A DNA stretch of 64,000 nt from Desulfovibrio gilichinskyi (GCF_900177375.1 NZ_FWZU01000006.1:1-64000), one strand, 5' to 3'; positions 27,994-37,795 are shown, counted from the first letter of the stretch. The notes: a model not told the origin generated them from the sequence alone. Program-made: numbers and translations.

Positions 27994-28659
27994 TTATTCA
28001 TTATCCCAGACCAGCCGGGCATCAATCTTTCCGGCAAGACGGGCTTGACGAAAACGGACGACCAGCAAGACCAGCCATAGAAGTCCAAAAGCTGAAATAT
28101 TAACCAGCAATGTGGTCAACATTTCAGGAGCCATTCCGCCTCCTTTGGCCCCGAGCACCGCAGGATGTACACTTCTCCAAAGTCGCGCTGAATAGAAGAC
28201 GAGAGGAACATCAACAAAGGCAACAATACCGAGTACAGCGCATACTAAAGATCTGCGTTCAGCAGACATGGGTGAAGTTCTGAGGACCAGATAAGCAGCA
28301 TAAACAAACCACATTATAAGTGTTGTGGTAAGTCTGGGGTCCCATGTCCACCAGACATTCCATGCCGCACGTCCCCATAAAGAACCTGTTATAAGTGCAA
28401 GGCCGCTGAAAACAACTCCGATTTCAGCTGCGGCTCCAGCCATATAATCAAACTTGATATCTCTTTTAAGCAAATACATCGCACTGAAAATAAAGACCAC
28501 GAAAAAACTGATCATGGCCCATACCGCCATAGGCATATGAATGTAGAATATTTTCTGCACCAATCCCATAGTCATCTCGATCGGAGCATAGATCCAGATG
28601 AAGTATTGCCCGATACACAGGGCAATGCCGGTAATCAGCGCAACAATTGCAAGACTCAT
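27994..28659 (-). CDS. ccmC: Heme exporter protein CcmC
   Basis: 221 residues, six membrane segments. The tryptophan-rich WWTWDPRLTT motif and the flanking His residues (FYIHMP and SVHPAVLG) bind heme for transfer to CcmE. Part of the ccmF-A-B-C-D run. Confidence 0.95.
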   Translation of the reverse strand: MSLAIVALITGIALCIGQYFIWIYAPIEMTMGLVQKIFYIHMPMAVWAMISFFVVFIFSAMYLLKRDIKFDYMAGAAAEIGVVFSGLALITGSLWGRAAWNVWWTWDPRLTTTLIMWFVYAAYLVLRTSPMSAERRSLVCAVLGIVAFVDVPLVFYSARLWRSVHPAVLGAKGGGMAPEMLTTLLVNISAFGLLWLVLLVVRFRQARLAGKIDARLVWDNE

Positions 28660-28701
28660 TTAACGCTCCGTAGTACAGTTATATTTTTATACATGAACAT
28701 A

Positions 28702-29379
28702 TTACTGTTCACCACTATATACAAAAGGAAAGAGAATAAGGCCGGCTCCGCTGAACAACGCGGATGAAGAAAAAATAATCCCCAGCCACGATGATTGATC
28801 AAGAGCCTCGACTCCTGAAAAAACAGAAGTCATCAATTGTATTGAGCCGAGCAGAATAGGCAGAAGCAGAGGAAAGAGAATAACTGACAAAAGCGATTCC
28901 CGCGCGGCTTGCCCCTGAGAGATTGCACCAAGCAATGCTCCAAGCGAAACAAGCCCCCAATCCGCTGCTAAAACGACAATTGCAAAAAATGCAAAAGAGC
29001 CGTTTAAATCCTGACCTAAAAACACAATTGTAGCCGGAAGAAATACCAGCTGTGAACACAGCAGCAGTACTAATCCTGCTAAACCTTTTCCGAACCAGAT
29101 AGCATGAAGCGGGACGGGTGAAGACAGCAGCCCCAATCTTGCCTCATTTGATTCTTCCATAGAAAACAAAGTATTAAAAACCAATACCAGCCCGAAGGAT
29201 GAAGCCAGCCAAAATATAGCTGACGCAGCCTGAGCTTCTATAAGTTGTCCCGCCGGACGCGAAAGACTGAAAACAAAGATAAGCAAAAGTCCTAAAAGAA
29301 CTGCTTGCGTTAACCCCTGTCCTCCGCCGACCGACAGTTTTAGATCTTTGGCAGCAATGGTCAGTCCCCGTTTCAGCAT
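28702..29379 (-). CDS. ccmB: Heme exporter protein CcmB
   Basis: 225 residues, six membrane segments, CcmB family. It is the permease partner of CcmA; together they release holo-CcmE using ATP. Start overlaps the end of ccmA by 7 bases. Confidence 0.93.
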   Translation of the reverse strand: MLKRGLTIAAKDLKLSVGGGQGLTQAVLLGLLLIFVFSLSRPAGQLIEAQAASAIFWLASSFGLVLVFNTLFSMEESNEARLGLLSSPVPLHAIWFGKGLAGLVLLLCSQLVFLPATIVFLGQDLNGSFAFFAIVVLAADWGLVSLGALLGAISQGQAARESLLSVILFPLLLPILLGSIQLMTSVFSGVEALDQSSWLGIIFSSSALFSGAGLILFPFVYSGEQ

Positions 29380-30053
29380 ACCTTCCCTCCGAGAACTGTT
29401 TCCGGATCAAAATCAACCGCAGAACCGAGATACTCAAGCTTGTTACTTGCAAGACCGAGTATTCTATCAGCAAGTGTCATATCATGATTCACATCATGGC
29501 TAATCCAGACAACCGCCGCGCCCCGGTCACGCAGAGCTACAACTTCTTCACGGAGAAGACGGAGCGAACTTTGATCGAGCCCTGTTCCCGGTTCATCTAA
29601 AAAGAGAAGATCAGGATCAATCAGAAAAACCCGCGCCAGATTAAGACGCTGTGCCATTCCTCGTGAAAAGGAACCGGCAAGTTCTTCTGCGGCTCTTTCA
29701 AGACCGACTCTGCGCAGCAAAGTCATAAGTTCATCGCGGGATGGAGAAAGACCATACATGGAAGCCCAGAAAGACAGATTTCTTAAAGCACTGAGCCGCG
29801 GATAAATAAATGTGGAATGCCCGAGATAAGCTGTTTTCTCAGGAGCGGTAATAATCTCTGCTGATCCTGCCGAAGGGCGTGACAGCCCCGCCATGATTTT
29901 TAACAAAGTTGTTTTACCAGCACCGTTGCGCCCGACCACAAGGAGAATTTCCCCCCTGCGCACATCGCAACTCACATTCTTAAATATCAGCCTTGTGCCA
30001 AAAAGTTTGGCAGCATTGCGCACTTTAAGGGCTATACTTTCATTGTTTTCCAC
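29373..30053 (-). CDS. ccmA: Heme exporter ATP-binding protein CcmA
   Basis: 226 residues, ABC ATPase. Walker A GRNGAGKTT, signature FSRGMAQRL, Walker B LLFLDEPGTGLDQ. Signature region and neighbours fit CcmA. It lies 11 bases after ccmF. Confidence 0.94.
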   Translation of the reverse strand: MENNESIALKVRNAAKLFGTRLIFKNVSCDVRRGEILLVVGRNGAGKTTLLKIMAGLSRPSAGSAEIITAPEKTAYLGHSTFIYPRLSALRNLSFWASMYGLSPSRDELMTLLRRVGLERAAEELAGSFSRGMAQRLNLARVFLIDPDLLFLDEPGTGLDQSSLRLLREEVVALRDRGAAVVWISHDVNHDMTLADRILGLASNKLEYLGSAVDFDPETVLGGKVC

Positions 30054-30064
30054 TTAAAGCCGCC

Positions 30065-31942
30065 TTAACTTAAACGAGTCTTCCTGAACGAAACCAGCCC
30101 GAACAGACACATCAAAGTACCCCCGATCCACATCCAGTTGATCAAAGGATTCACGCTTACTTTAATCGTTACTGCGCCTTTTTCGTCAACACCGAGCAGG
30201 ACACCGTAAATTTCATCACCGAGCCCGGGGATAACAGAGACCTCCGCAAACGGCTGAGGGAAATTACGGTATATTCGACGTTCAGGATTCAAGAGCCCGA
30301 CATGCTTACCATCTTTGGTTACTTCAACAAGTGATGCAATCTTAGCAATTGCCGGAGTCTGACTTTCTGAATATTCTTTAAAAGTTAAGGTATAATCTGC
30401 GATCTGAGCACTTTGGCCTTTACTGAGCACAAACTCACCCACAACTTGATTAGGTCCAGACCATGCAACACCGAGAAAAACGAGCGCGACACCGAAGTGA
30501 ATGCCGTAGATTCCCATAGTTGAGGTAACTTTGCGGACCTCTGGTATAAAAATAAATACTCCGACAATCCCGACAAGCGCAGCAATGGCCGCCGCAGATG
30601 TAATGAGACCTAACGGATGATGCAATCCTGCCATCCAGCTGACAGCCAGTCCGCAGATAAAGGCGGCAATGACAAGAGCAAGTCCACGCTTATCTCTGAT
30701 TCCTTCTTTCCAGCTGAGCCATGGGCATACAGCAAAAAGAAGAATCAACAAAGTGAACAGCGGCAGACATACGCGGTTATAAAAATTAGCTTCAAGACCA
30801 ACAGGATTTGAACTCCACATCTTGCTGATGACGGGCCACATTGTGCCCAAACCAACAATCAGTCCAAGTGCAAGTAACGCCCATGCGGCTATTACAAGTA
30901 ATCCCTGCCTGCTTCCGAGGTTGGAAAGAGACTTCGAATCCTGACGCTGTCCGATAAACAGAACCAGTACAGTCAAACCAAGGGAGGATAGCATAAATAA
31001 AGCAAGCGGAAGCCCTACCCCTCCTTCACCGAAAGCGTGAAGAGACTGAACAACTCCGCTCCGGACCAGATATGTTCCGAAAATACAAAGCAGGAAAGTA
31101 AGACTCATTAAAAAGACATTTGTCTTTTGCAGAGCCTTCCGCCTTAGTTCAATAATTGCGGTGTGCATAAAGGCAGTCGCACTGAGCCATGGAATAAGCG
31201 AAGCATTTTCAACTGGATCCCATGCCCAGTATCCGCCCCATCCCAGTTCCATATAAGACCACCAGCCGCCGAGAATAATTCCGGCTGTGAGAAAAACCCA
31301 AGCAAGAATATTCCAGTTACGACAAAACCTGACCCATGACTTTGTTTCACCGCAAATAAATGCAGCAAGAGCAAGAGCTGCAGGACTTGTAAAAGCTGCG
31401 TAGCCGAGAAATAGAAGAGGTGGATGAAAAATCATGCCCGGATTTCTGAGCAATGGATTAAGACCTCTACCGTCAGTCGGAACAGGAACAAGTTCCATAA
31501 AAGGACTGGACCAGCATGTCACTATTAAAAGGAAAAAAGCCATCACGATCATGTAAAACAGCCAGTAATAAAGGCGTGTTTTTTCAGAGAATTCATTAAA
31601 AATTTGAAATCTTGAAAAAATTACACCCATAGCAGCTATGGAGAAAATCCAGAAAAGCAAAGACCCTTCTGCTCCGGCCCAAAGGGCAGTAATTGTGTAA
31701 AAAAGAGGCAATGTATTATCTACATGTTCGTAGACATACATGTATGAATAATCACTGCTGAGCAGAGCTATGGTCAGAATCACAGTTGCAATTGTAACAA
31801 ATCCAGCCACAACAAGATTAGCTCTGTCTAACAACACAAGCACATTGCGCCTGCCTGTAAGCAGTGAAAGACAGGCATATGCCCCAGCTCCAAGCGAGGC
31901 CAAGAGTGCAAGCAAAAGCATCAGATTGGCAATAATTTGCAT
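30065..31942 (-). CDS. ccmF: Cytochrome c heme lyase subunit CcmF
   Basis: 625 residues, many membrane segments. WWD domain GGYWAWDPVENASLIPW and conserved His residues in the flanking loops (NPGMIFHPP, FMHTAII). It attaches heme to apocytochrome c in the periplasm. CcmG/CcmH, its usual thiol partners, are absent from the neighbourhood. Confidence 0.96.
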   Translation of the reverse strand: MQIIANLMLLLALLASLGAGAYACLSLLTGRRNVLVLLDRANLVVAGFVTIATVILTIALLSSDYSYMYVYEHVDNTLPLFYTITALWAGAEGSLLFWIFSIAAMGVIFSRFQIFNEFSEKTRLYYWLFYMIVMAFFLLIVTCWSSPFMELVPVPTDGRGLNPLLRNPGMIFHPPLLFLGYAAFTSPAALALAAFICGETKSWVRFCRNWNILAWVFLTAGIILGGWWSYMELGWGGYWAWDPVENASLIPWLSATAFMHTAIIELRRKALQKTNVFLMSLTFLLCIFGTYLVRSGVVQSLHAFGEGGVGLPLALFMLSSLGLTVLVLFIGQRQDSKSLSNLGSRQGLLVIAAWALLALGLIVGLGTMWPVISKMWSSNPVGLEANFYNRVCLPLFTLLILLFAVCPWLSWKEGIRDKRGLALVIAAFICGLAVSWMAGLHHPLGLITSAAAIAALVGIVGVFIFIPEVRKVTSTMGIYGIHFGVALVFLGVAWSGPNQVVGEFVLSKGQSAQIADYTLTFKEYSESQTPAIAKIASLVEVTKDGKHVGLLNPERRIYRNFPQPFAEVSVIPGLGDEIYGVLLGVDEKGAVTIKVSVNPLINWMWIGGTLMCLFGLVSFRKTRLS

Positions 31943-31994
31943 ATTATATCGACTCCATGAATGGATATTTAAATCAAGCAGTTAAACATAAAAA

Positions 31995-32026
31995 ATCCTG
32001 ACAGGTTGACTTACCCCTGACAGGAT
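31995..32026 (-). terminator. Hairpin between ccmE and ccmF
   Basis: Stem ATCCTGACAGG/CCTGACAGGAT with one central mismatch and a 10-base loop, followed on the minus strand by six T. It should reduce readthrough from ccmE into ccmFABCD. Confidence 0.7.
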
Positions 32027-32042
32027 CATTTTAAAATCAAAG

Positions 32043-32459
32043 TTACCCTTTACGATTTTTCGACTGGTATTTTGACGGGCACTTAGTTATCAATGAATTG
32101 GCTTTAAACGCCTTGTTCCCATTGATAAAAGCACCTTCAACGATAACTTCAGCTGCAACCTTAAATGTATCAGGAACAGCACCGCGGTATTCAACACGAA
32201 TACTCTGGCTTGGATTTTTTTGATCTGTAAGATCAAAAGTCACACCAAGACCGCCGTTAGTTCTTTCAATATTTTGAGGGCCGACCTTACCGAAAAGTCT
32301 GGATTGCCCAAGATGACTTTCATCCATGGCAAGAGCTTCCGAAACGTTGAGAAAGTATACACTGTCCTGAGAAAGCCCAGAATAAACAAGCCATCCCAGT
32401 CCACCCAGAAAAAGTATCAAGGCGGCAATATAAACGCCTTTTCCGCTTTTTTTGGCCAT
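32043..32459 (-). CDS. ccmE: Heme chaperone CcmE, CxxxY variant
   Basis: 138 residues. N-terminal membrane anchor (about 9-28), OB-fold (RLFGKVG, VEYRGAVPDTFK, VIVEGAF). The heme-binding position has Cys127-P-S-K-Tyr131, not the usual HxxxY. A cysteine variant is known from Desulfovibrio, where Ccm works without CcmG and CcmH. It lies 18 bases after the CNNM gene and is separated from ccmF by a hairpin. Confidence 0.94.
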   Translation of the reverse strand: MAKKSGKGVYIAALILFLGGLGWLVYSGLSQDSVYFLNVSEALAMDESHLGQSRLFGKVGPQNIERTNGGLGVTFDLTDQKNPSQSIRVEYRGAVPDTFKVAAEVIVEGAFINGNKAFKANSLITKCPSKYQSKNRKG

Positions 32460-32477
32460 ATTGTTCTCCGTTATATT

Positions 32478-33533
32478 CTAAATGTCAGAGGTTTTATTTC
32501 TCCGATTGACAATAAGTTTTTCTCTTCTCTTGTGAGCAAGTTCGCGCATGTCTACAACCTGATCGGTCTCATCTACAATCTCGCTCCCGAGAATTTCTTC
32601 CATTACATCTTCAAGAGTGACAACGCCGGACATTCCTCCATACTCGTCGAGCACAACAAATAAGTGCATGCGACTTTCAAGAAATTTAACCAGCAGTTTG
32701 TCGAGGGTGATATTTTCAAGTACAAATCGGACAGGTTTCATCAACTCAGAGAGTTTGATTTCATCCTTATCATCTGCAAGAGCTTCAAAAACAAGCCGCC
32801 TGTAGATGACTCCTACGACTTCCTCAGAATTATCACCTTCATACACAGGAATACGACTATGAGGCCATGCACTGTACTTTTCATGCGCCTCAGCGACGGT
32901 CATGTCAGTGGGCAGGGAAAACACTACAGTCCGGGGGGTCATAATTTGCTCCACAATCTTGTCGTCCAACGACAGGATGTTAGCAATTGAGAGGGCTTCA
33001 TAAGGTTTAATCGCCCCGGATTTTCGAGTTAAGCTGACCATTGCTCTGATGTCATCTTCCGTAACCTGCGGTCCTTTGCTCCCCCTGCTTACAAGGCGGG
33101 CAAGAAATCCACACACCCAAATAACTGGAGAAAATATCCAGACCATTATTTCGATAGGACGCGCAAGCGCAGCTCCCAAGGAGTGGCAGTAAACAATTCC
33201 CAATGTCTTGGGAAGAATTTCAGAAAAAAGTAAAATAATAAGTGTGAATCCAACAGCAAACCAAGGCAGAGTATCTGCTCCGTATACATTGCTCCACGCG
33301 GCTCCGGCAATTGAGGCTCCGGCGGTGTTGGCAACAGTATTAAGAGTTAATATTGCTGTAATTGGCTTTTCAACGTTTAGACGAAGTTTGTGCAGGATGA
33401 TCCCTGACTTATGACCTTCTTTACGCAGCCTTTCTATCCTGCTCCGTGGAAAAGAATAAAATACAGCTTCACTGACAGAACAGTAAGCAGATATGATCGT
33501 AGCCAACCCGACGGAAAGTATTAGATCCAGCAT
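32478..33533 (-). CDS. CNNM/CorC-type membrane protein with CBS pair
   Basis: 351 residues. A DUF21 (CNNM) membrane domain with three to four segments (about 1-160) contains SEAVFYSFPRSRI and FSEILPKTLG. Two CBS domains follow (MTPRTVVFSLP, and LDEYGGMSGVVTLEDVMEE). No C-terminal CorC_HlyC domain. The family is linked to Mg2+ or Co2+ export; the substrate here is unknown. Upstream of and probably co-transcribed with ccmE. Confidence 0.9.
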   Translation of the reverse strand: MLDLILSVGLATIISAYCSVSEAVFYSFPRSRIERLRKEGHKSGIILHKLRLNVEKPITAILTLNTVANTAGASIAGAAWSNVYGADTLPWFAVGFTLIILLFSEILPKTLGIVYCHSLGAALARPIEIMVWIFSPVIWVCGFLARLVSRGSKGPQVTEDDIRAMVSLTRKSGAIKPYEALSIANILSLDDKIVEQIMTPRTVVFSLPTDMTVAEAHEKYSAWPHSRIPVYEGDNSEEVVGVIYRRLVFEALADDKDEIKLSELMKPVRFVLENITLDKLLVKFLESRMHLFVVLDEYGGMSGVVTLEDVMEEILGSEIVDETDQVVDMRELAHKRREKLIVNRRNKTSDI

Positions 33534-33802
33534 TAATTTTTTTGTTAAAGTTAATCAAAATGATGATCTGCAATAAATATAACTAGACAACTATCAGAAG
33601 GAAACTACAGGTGCAACAGAAATAGGACTCTTTCGGTCAAATCCATACCACATAAGGAGAATATCCCGACTTTTAAATAATGGCACAGTATAATTAAACT
33701 TTAAATGCTTCACTAAATAACTTCTTCGCTGGCCGATTCTGAGAAATTTTCAGATAAAATTTACATTGACCTTTTGCCGAGCGCAATTAAAATAGGCCGA
33801 TA

Positions 33803-34816
33803 ATGTACAAATCAAAAGATAATCACAAAATATTATTCCGGCTCAGTGCTCTTGGAGACTTAATCCTGACAACCGGAATCATAGACTTCTGGGCTGAGAA
33901 ATATGGCTGGACCTTTAGCGTAATTACCAAACAGCAATATGCTGCCCCCTTAGAAAACAATCCGAATATAACTGAAATTATAATTCTTAATAAAGAAGAC
34001 CTCGGTAATATAGCATGGATTGTTAAAGCCGGAGAAATTGCCGGCAAATATGAAGGATGTGAACTGATTGACCTGCACTCTACCCTCAGATCCAGAATTC
34101 TTTCCTTGCGCTGGCACGGCCCTGTTTCGCGGTACAAAAAATTCAGCCTCGAAAGAAGAGTTTTTAAATTGACCGGATCAGAAAAGCTTGAAAAAGTTTT
34201 AGAGAGTAGACCCGTAACTGTACGCTATGCTTCGGCTATAGAAAAAGAACTTCCTGATCCTGAAGAACTCATACCACATATTTGTCTTACAGATGGCGAA
34301 AAAGAAGATGCTCTTTCGATGATGGCTCAAAAAAACTTAAGCCAAGGCTTTATTGCTCTTCACCCGTATGCCACGCACCCTGACAAAGTATGGCCGCGTG
34401 AATACTGGATTGAGCTTATAAATCAGCTTGATAAGAAAGGTATTCAGTGGGCAGTTATCGGGAAAGATGCAAACGAACTAAATGTAGATAAACCTGAATG
34501 GAATTTTACAAATAAATTTTCGTTGCGACAGACATGCGCTCTACTCAGTGAAGCTAAGTATCTGGTAACGGGTGATTCCGGACCTATGCACCTTGCCGCA
34601 GGGGTGGGCACTCCGGTCATTGCTATGTTCGGCCCTACTTCCAGAGCGTGGGGATTTTATCCGGCAGGAAAAAATGACCGGATATTGGAATCAGACCTTG
34701 AATGCCGTCCATGCTCACTTCACGGAAAAAGCAATTGCAGCAACAATCGTGAATGTCTGAAAAATATTCGTCCTGAATCCATTCTTAAAATTATTATAAA
34801 TTCCAGTACTGCTTAA
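33803..34816 (+). CDS. Glycosyltransferase family 9 (heptosyltransferase-like)
   Basis: 337 residues, GT-B fold. N-terminal RLSALGDLILTTG and C-terminal TGDSGPMHLAAGVGTPVIAMFG are the GT9 hallmarks; a Cys-rich C-terminal motif (CRPCSLHGKSNC) is typical of the WaaF/WaaC group. It should add heptose to the LPS core. Its 3' end overlaps the convergent nadD by 23 bases. A TTGACC at 33766 may be its -35. Confidence 0.88.
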   Translation: MYKSKDNHKILFRLSALGDLILTTGIIDFWAEKYGWTFSVITKQQYAAPLENNPNITEIIILNKEDLGNIAWIVKAGEIAGKYEGCELIDLHSTLRSRILSLRWHGPVSRYKKFSLERRVFKLTGSEKLEKVLESRPVTVRYASAIEKELPDPEELIPHICLTDGEKEDALSMMAQKNLSQGFIALHPYATHPDKVWPREYWIELINQLDKKGIQWAVIGKDANELNVDKPEWNFTNKFSLRQTCALLSEAKYLVTGDSGPMHLAAGVGTPVIAMFGPTSRAWGFYPAGKNDRILESDLECRPCSLHGKSNCSNNRECLKNIRPESILKIIINSSTA

Positions 34817-35447
34817 ATTCTTCTCTATTATCTTCAATAAATTCAGCAACCGCGGCGGGAACATACAGGCTTATGTCTCCGCCTTTTATCCAGACGTTAC
34901 GAACAAAGGTTGAACTGATTTTAAAATCAAAATCGTCAATTATGTAAACAGATTTTCCGCCTTTCAGCTTCCACTCATTTAAGCCCGTATTTTTAACATC
35001 TGAGAACAATTTCTTAAAAAATATAGCCATTTGACCGGGATCAGATTTTTCTCTGCTGACAGCAACAATATTTGCAAGAAGCGGAATCTTCTCCCAATCT
35101 TTCCACTGAGGCAAAGAATTAAAAGTATCCTGACCCATCAAAAAATATAGATCATCATCCGGATAACGTTTTAATGCTTCTTCAAGTGTGTGCACTGTAT
35201 AAGTTGGACCGTCTGACTGCATATCGATATCGCAGACATCTATATTGTCTAAACCCTCAACAGCTTTCCGGATAAGTTTAAAACGAAGTTCTGCAGGCAG
35301 CAGGGCTCTATCTTTTTTATGATAGGGATTTCCGGCCGGTACAAACAGAACCTGATCAAGACCGAGGCGTTCCCTGACTGCTGCCGCAACGTCAATGTGC
35401 GTGTTGTGAACAGGATTAAAAGTGCCGCCGAACAACCCTATTTTCAT
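34794..35447 (-). CDS. nadD: Nicotinate-nucleotide adenylyltransferase
   Basis: About 217 residues from ATG 35447; a TTG at 35462 is less likely. Nucleotidyltransferase motifs GLFGGTFNPVH and KISSTFVRN. It adenylates NaMN in NAD synthesis. It lies after proA, beyond a terminator. Confidence 0.95.
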   Translation of the reverse strand: MKIGLFGGTFNPVHNTHIDVAAAVRERLGLDQVLFVPAGNPYHKKDRALLPAELRFKLIRKAVEGLDNIDVCDIDMQSDGPTYTVHTLEEALKRYPDDDLYFLMGQDTFNSLPQWKDWEKIPLLANIVAVSREKSDPGQMAIFFKKLFSDVKNTGLNEWKLKGGKSVYIIDDFDFKISSTFVRNVWIKGGDISLYVPAAVAEFIEDNREEFKQYWNL

Positions 35448-35463
35448 AACCGACAACCTCAAA

Positions 35464-35505
35464 AAATTCCCGATGAGATCTTAAAACAAATCTCACCGGG
35501 AATTT
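35464..35505 (-). terminator. Terminator after proA
   Basis: Stem AAATTCCCG/CGGGAATTT extended by TGAGAT/ATCTCA, with six T following on the minus strand. Confidence 0.85.
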
Positions 35506-35549
35506 AATTATTAACTATAAAGTTATACTGAACAGTTCCAATGCGTTAA

Positions 35550-36809
35550 CTATAAACGGACGTTCCATTCTCCGAGCGAAATAAATTTTGTACTGGTCAG
35601 CTCTTTGGCTCCCATAGGGCCATAAGAATGAAGCTTTGAAGTAGAAATTCCTATTTCTGCCCCCAGTCCGAGCTGTCCGCCGTCATTAAACCTGGTAGAG
35701 CAATTGACTCCGACCATTGAGGCATCTACTTCCCGCACAAAACGCATAGCGCGATCATGATCTTTTGTCAGGATAACTTCAGTATGATTTGAACCGTATC
35801 TGGCAATATAATCCTGAGCCTCATCCTGACTTGAAACAACTTTAACAGTCAGGATCAAATCAAGAAATTCATACCCGTAGTCATCAATAGTTGCGGCTAT
35901 GGCAGTTTTACCAAGCAACCCCATGGACCGAGGACATGCTCTGAACTGGACACCGCATGCACCAAGAATTGTAGCCATTGCAGGTAGAAAATCCTCAGCG
36001 ATATCTTCATGAACCAGAACGCCTTCAAGAGCATTACAAACACCGGGCTTCTGAGTTTTAGCATTTTTAATGATATCGACTGATTTTGCAATGTCCGCGA
36101 ATTTATCGACAAAAATATGGCAAACACCTTTGTAATGTTTGAGAACAGGCATGGTGGCCTGCTGAACGACAGCACGGATCAACCCTTCTCCGCCGCGAGG
36201 AATAACTACGTCGATATATTGATCAAGTTTAAGCAGTTCGCTGACTGCTTCCCGGTCAGTTACCGAAACCACCTGAACTGCATCAGCAGGCAAATTATTA
36301 CTTTCAAGAGCCTTATGAATAAGTGAAGCCAGTGCTAAATTTGAGTGAATAGCTTCAGATCCGCCTCTCAATATAACGGAATTACCGGCTTTCAAACAAA
36401 GCACGGCAGCATCGACCGTTACATTCGGACGAGATTCGAAAATCATCATAATAACACCGAGAGGAATGCGCATTTTACCGACAGTTACACCGCTGGGACG
36501 TCTTTCCATTCTTTCAATTTCGCCAACCGGATCAGTTTGCGCGGCAACCTCATTACATCCCTGAATCATGTAATTTAAAACAGCAGGAGAAATTTCAAGA
36601 CGCTGCATGCGCGCGGCATCAAGTCCGTTTGCTTTAGCAGCTTCAAGGTCTTTACGATTTTCAGCAAAGATATATTCCTGCTCCTGCTTAAGCAGTGATG
36701 CCAATTTTAAAATAACGCCATTCCGAGTTGAACCGTCTGCACACGAAATTTTCCGTGATGCGGATTTAGCCTTACGAGCTACGTCTTTCATCGATTCTGC
36801 AAAATTCAT
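35550..36809 (-). CDS. proA: Glutamate-5-semialdehyde dehydrogenase (gamma-glutamyl phosphate reductase)
   Basis: 419 residues, aldehyde dehydrogenase fold. Catalytic Cys in KPGVCNALEG; the NADP region SRPNVTVDAA and the C-terminal GPMGAKELTSTK are typical. Second step of proline synthesis. proB is not in the window. Confidence 0.97.
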   Translation of the reverse strand: MNFAESMKDVARKAKSASRKISCADGSTRNGVILKLASLLKQEQEYIFAENRKDLEAAKANGLDAARMQRLEISPAVLNYMIQGCNEVAAQTDPVGEIERMERRPSGVTVGKMRIPLGVIMMIFESRPNVTVDAAVLCLKAGNSVILRGGSEAIHSNLALASLIHKALESNNLPADAVQVVSVTDREAVSELLKLDQYIDVVIPRGGEGLIRAVVQQATMPVLKHYKGVCHIFVDKFADIAKSVDIIKNAKTQKPGVCNALEGVLVHEDIAEDFLPAMATILGACGVQFRACPRSMGLLGKTAIAATIDDYGYEFLDLILTVKVVSSQDEAQDYIARYGSNHTEVILTKDHDRAMRFVREVDASMVGVNCSTRFNDGGQLGLGAEIGISTSKLHSYGPMGAKELTSTKFISLGEWNVRL

Positions 36810-37041
36810 TTTATCCCACCTCTGAACAAAATATATTATTTTAAAAAATTTATTTTCACCGTTTGCTCAATTTGGGCTACTAAGGATATTGCAAAAAAGT
36901 CAACTACCAATTACCTATGAGGAGCTTTTTTCGAGATATCTCCCGAAAAACGTACTTATTTTTTTTACTTTTTTTGTATTTAATTTCAGACTGTTTATGA
37001 TTTTATCTAATTTTACGGGGTGTTAACTTTAAAATTCAGTT

Positions 37042-37070
37042 TTGACCTTTTTGTCAGACTACTTTATAAA
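37042..37070 (+). promoter_or_regulatory. Sigma-70 type promoter of the TPR-iorAB operon
   Basis: TTGACC (37042-37047), 17-base spacer, TATAAA (37065-37070). Start of transcription expected near 37077, about 47 bases before the ATG of the TPR gene. Confidence 0.6.
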
Positions 37071-37123
37071 GCGCACTTAACTTTGTGCTAAATCCAACAA
37101 TATCCTGGAGGCTCTTCTTTAAA

Positions 37124-37777
37124 ATGGAAGAAAACAATCAGACCACACACGACATTTTAGAACAGGTGCAGGCATCAGTACCAGACAGTATTCATCCTTT
37201 TCTCGACTATCTTCTTGAACACGGGAAGATGATCATTGCAGGGGTTGCAGCAATTCTTATTATTGCTGCAGGAATTGCCGGATACCAACATATGCAGCAC
37301 CGCAGTCAGTTGAAGGCTCAAAGTGAATTAGGGACTATTCTTATCAAATACAGCGGCGAGAAAAAAGCTGAAGAACTTGCAGTCTTTTTGAAAACAACTC
37401 CTGCTGAAATGAAACCTGCTGTAGAGCTGGCTCTCGCAAAAGCATGGATGGATGCTTCTAAGTTTACACAAGCTGCAGCTGTTTGGGCTGAAATCGCAAA
37501 AAGTGATGAAGCTATGGCTCCGGTCGCTTCCATCGGACAGGCAAAATGTTTGGTTCTTTCAGATAAACCTGAAGAAGCTGTCAAAGTTCTACAAGATCTT
37601 AAGAATAAAGTCGGCGAGAACTTCGCAAACACAATTGACAGATTGCTCGCCAGTGCCGCTGAAAAAGCCGGTAACAATCAGCTTGCAATTCAGGCTTATC
37701 AGGGACTGTTAAACAACAATCCTGCACAGAAACTCTACCTTGAGAGCAAAATTGTAGAACTTAAGGCTAAGCTTTAA
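37124..37777 (+). CDS. Single-TM protein with TPR-like region (YfgM-like)
   Basis: About 217 residues from ATG 37124 with GGAGG 12 bases upstream; a GTG at 37085 is the longer option. One membrane helix (about 37-54, IIAGVAAILIIAAGIAG) and a periplasmic alpha-solenoid rich in Ala/Lys (AVELALAKAWMDASKF, SIGQAKCLVLSDKPEEAV). Layout resembles YfgM, an ancillary Sec/BAM-linked protein. It is followed by iorA after 18 bases, a pairing with no obvious functional logic. Confidence 0.7.
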   Translation: MEENNQTTHDILEQVQASVPDSIHPFLDYLLEHGKMIIAGVAAILIIAAGIAGYQHMQHRSQLKAQSELGTILIKYSGEKKAEELAVFLKTTPAEMKPAVELALAKAWMDASKFTQAAAVWAEIAKSDEAMAPVASIGQAKCLVLSDKPEEAVKVLQDLKNKVGENFANTIDRLLASAAEKAGNNQLAIQAYQGLLNNNPAQKLYLESKIVELKAKL

Positions 37778-37795
37778 TAAGATAGGAGCGCATTA

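Noticed and set aside
33766-33794. Promoter of the GT9 gene
   Set aside because: TTGACC is good, but the -10 at the right distance (AAAATA) is poor and lies only 8 bases before the start codon.
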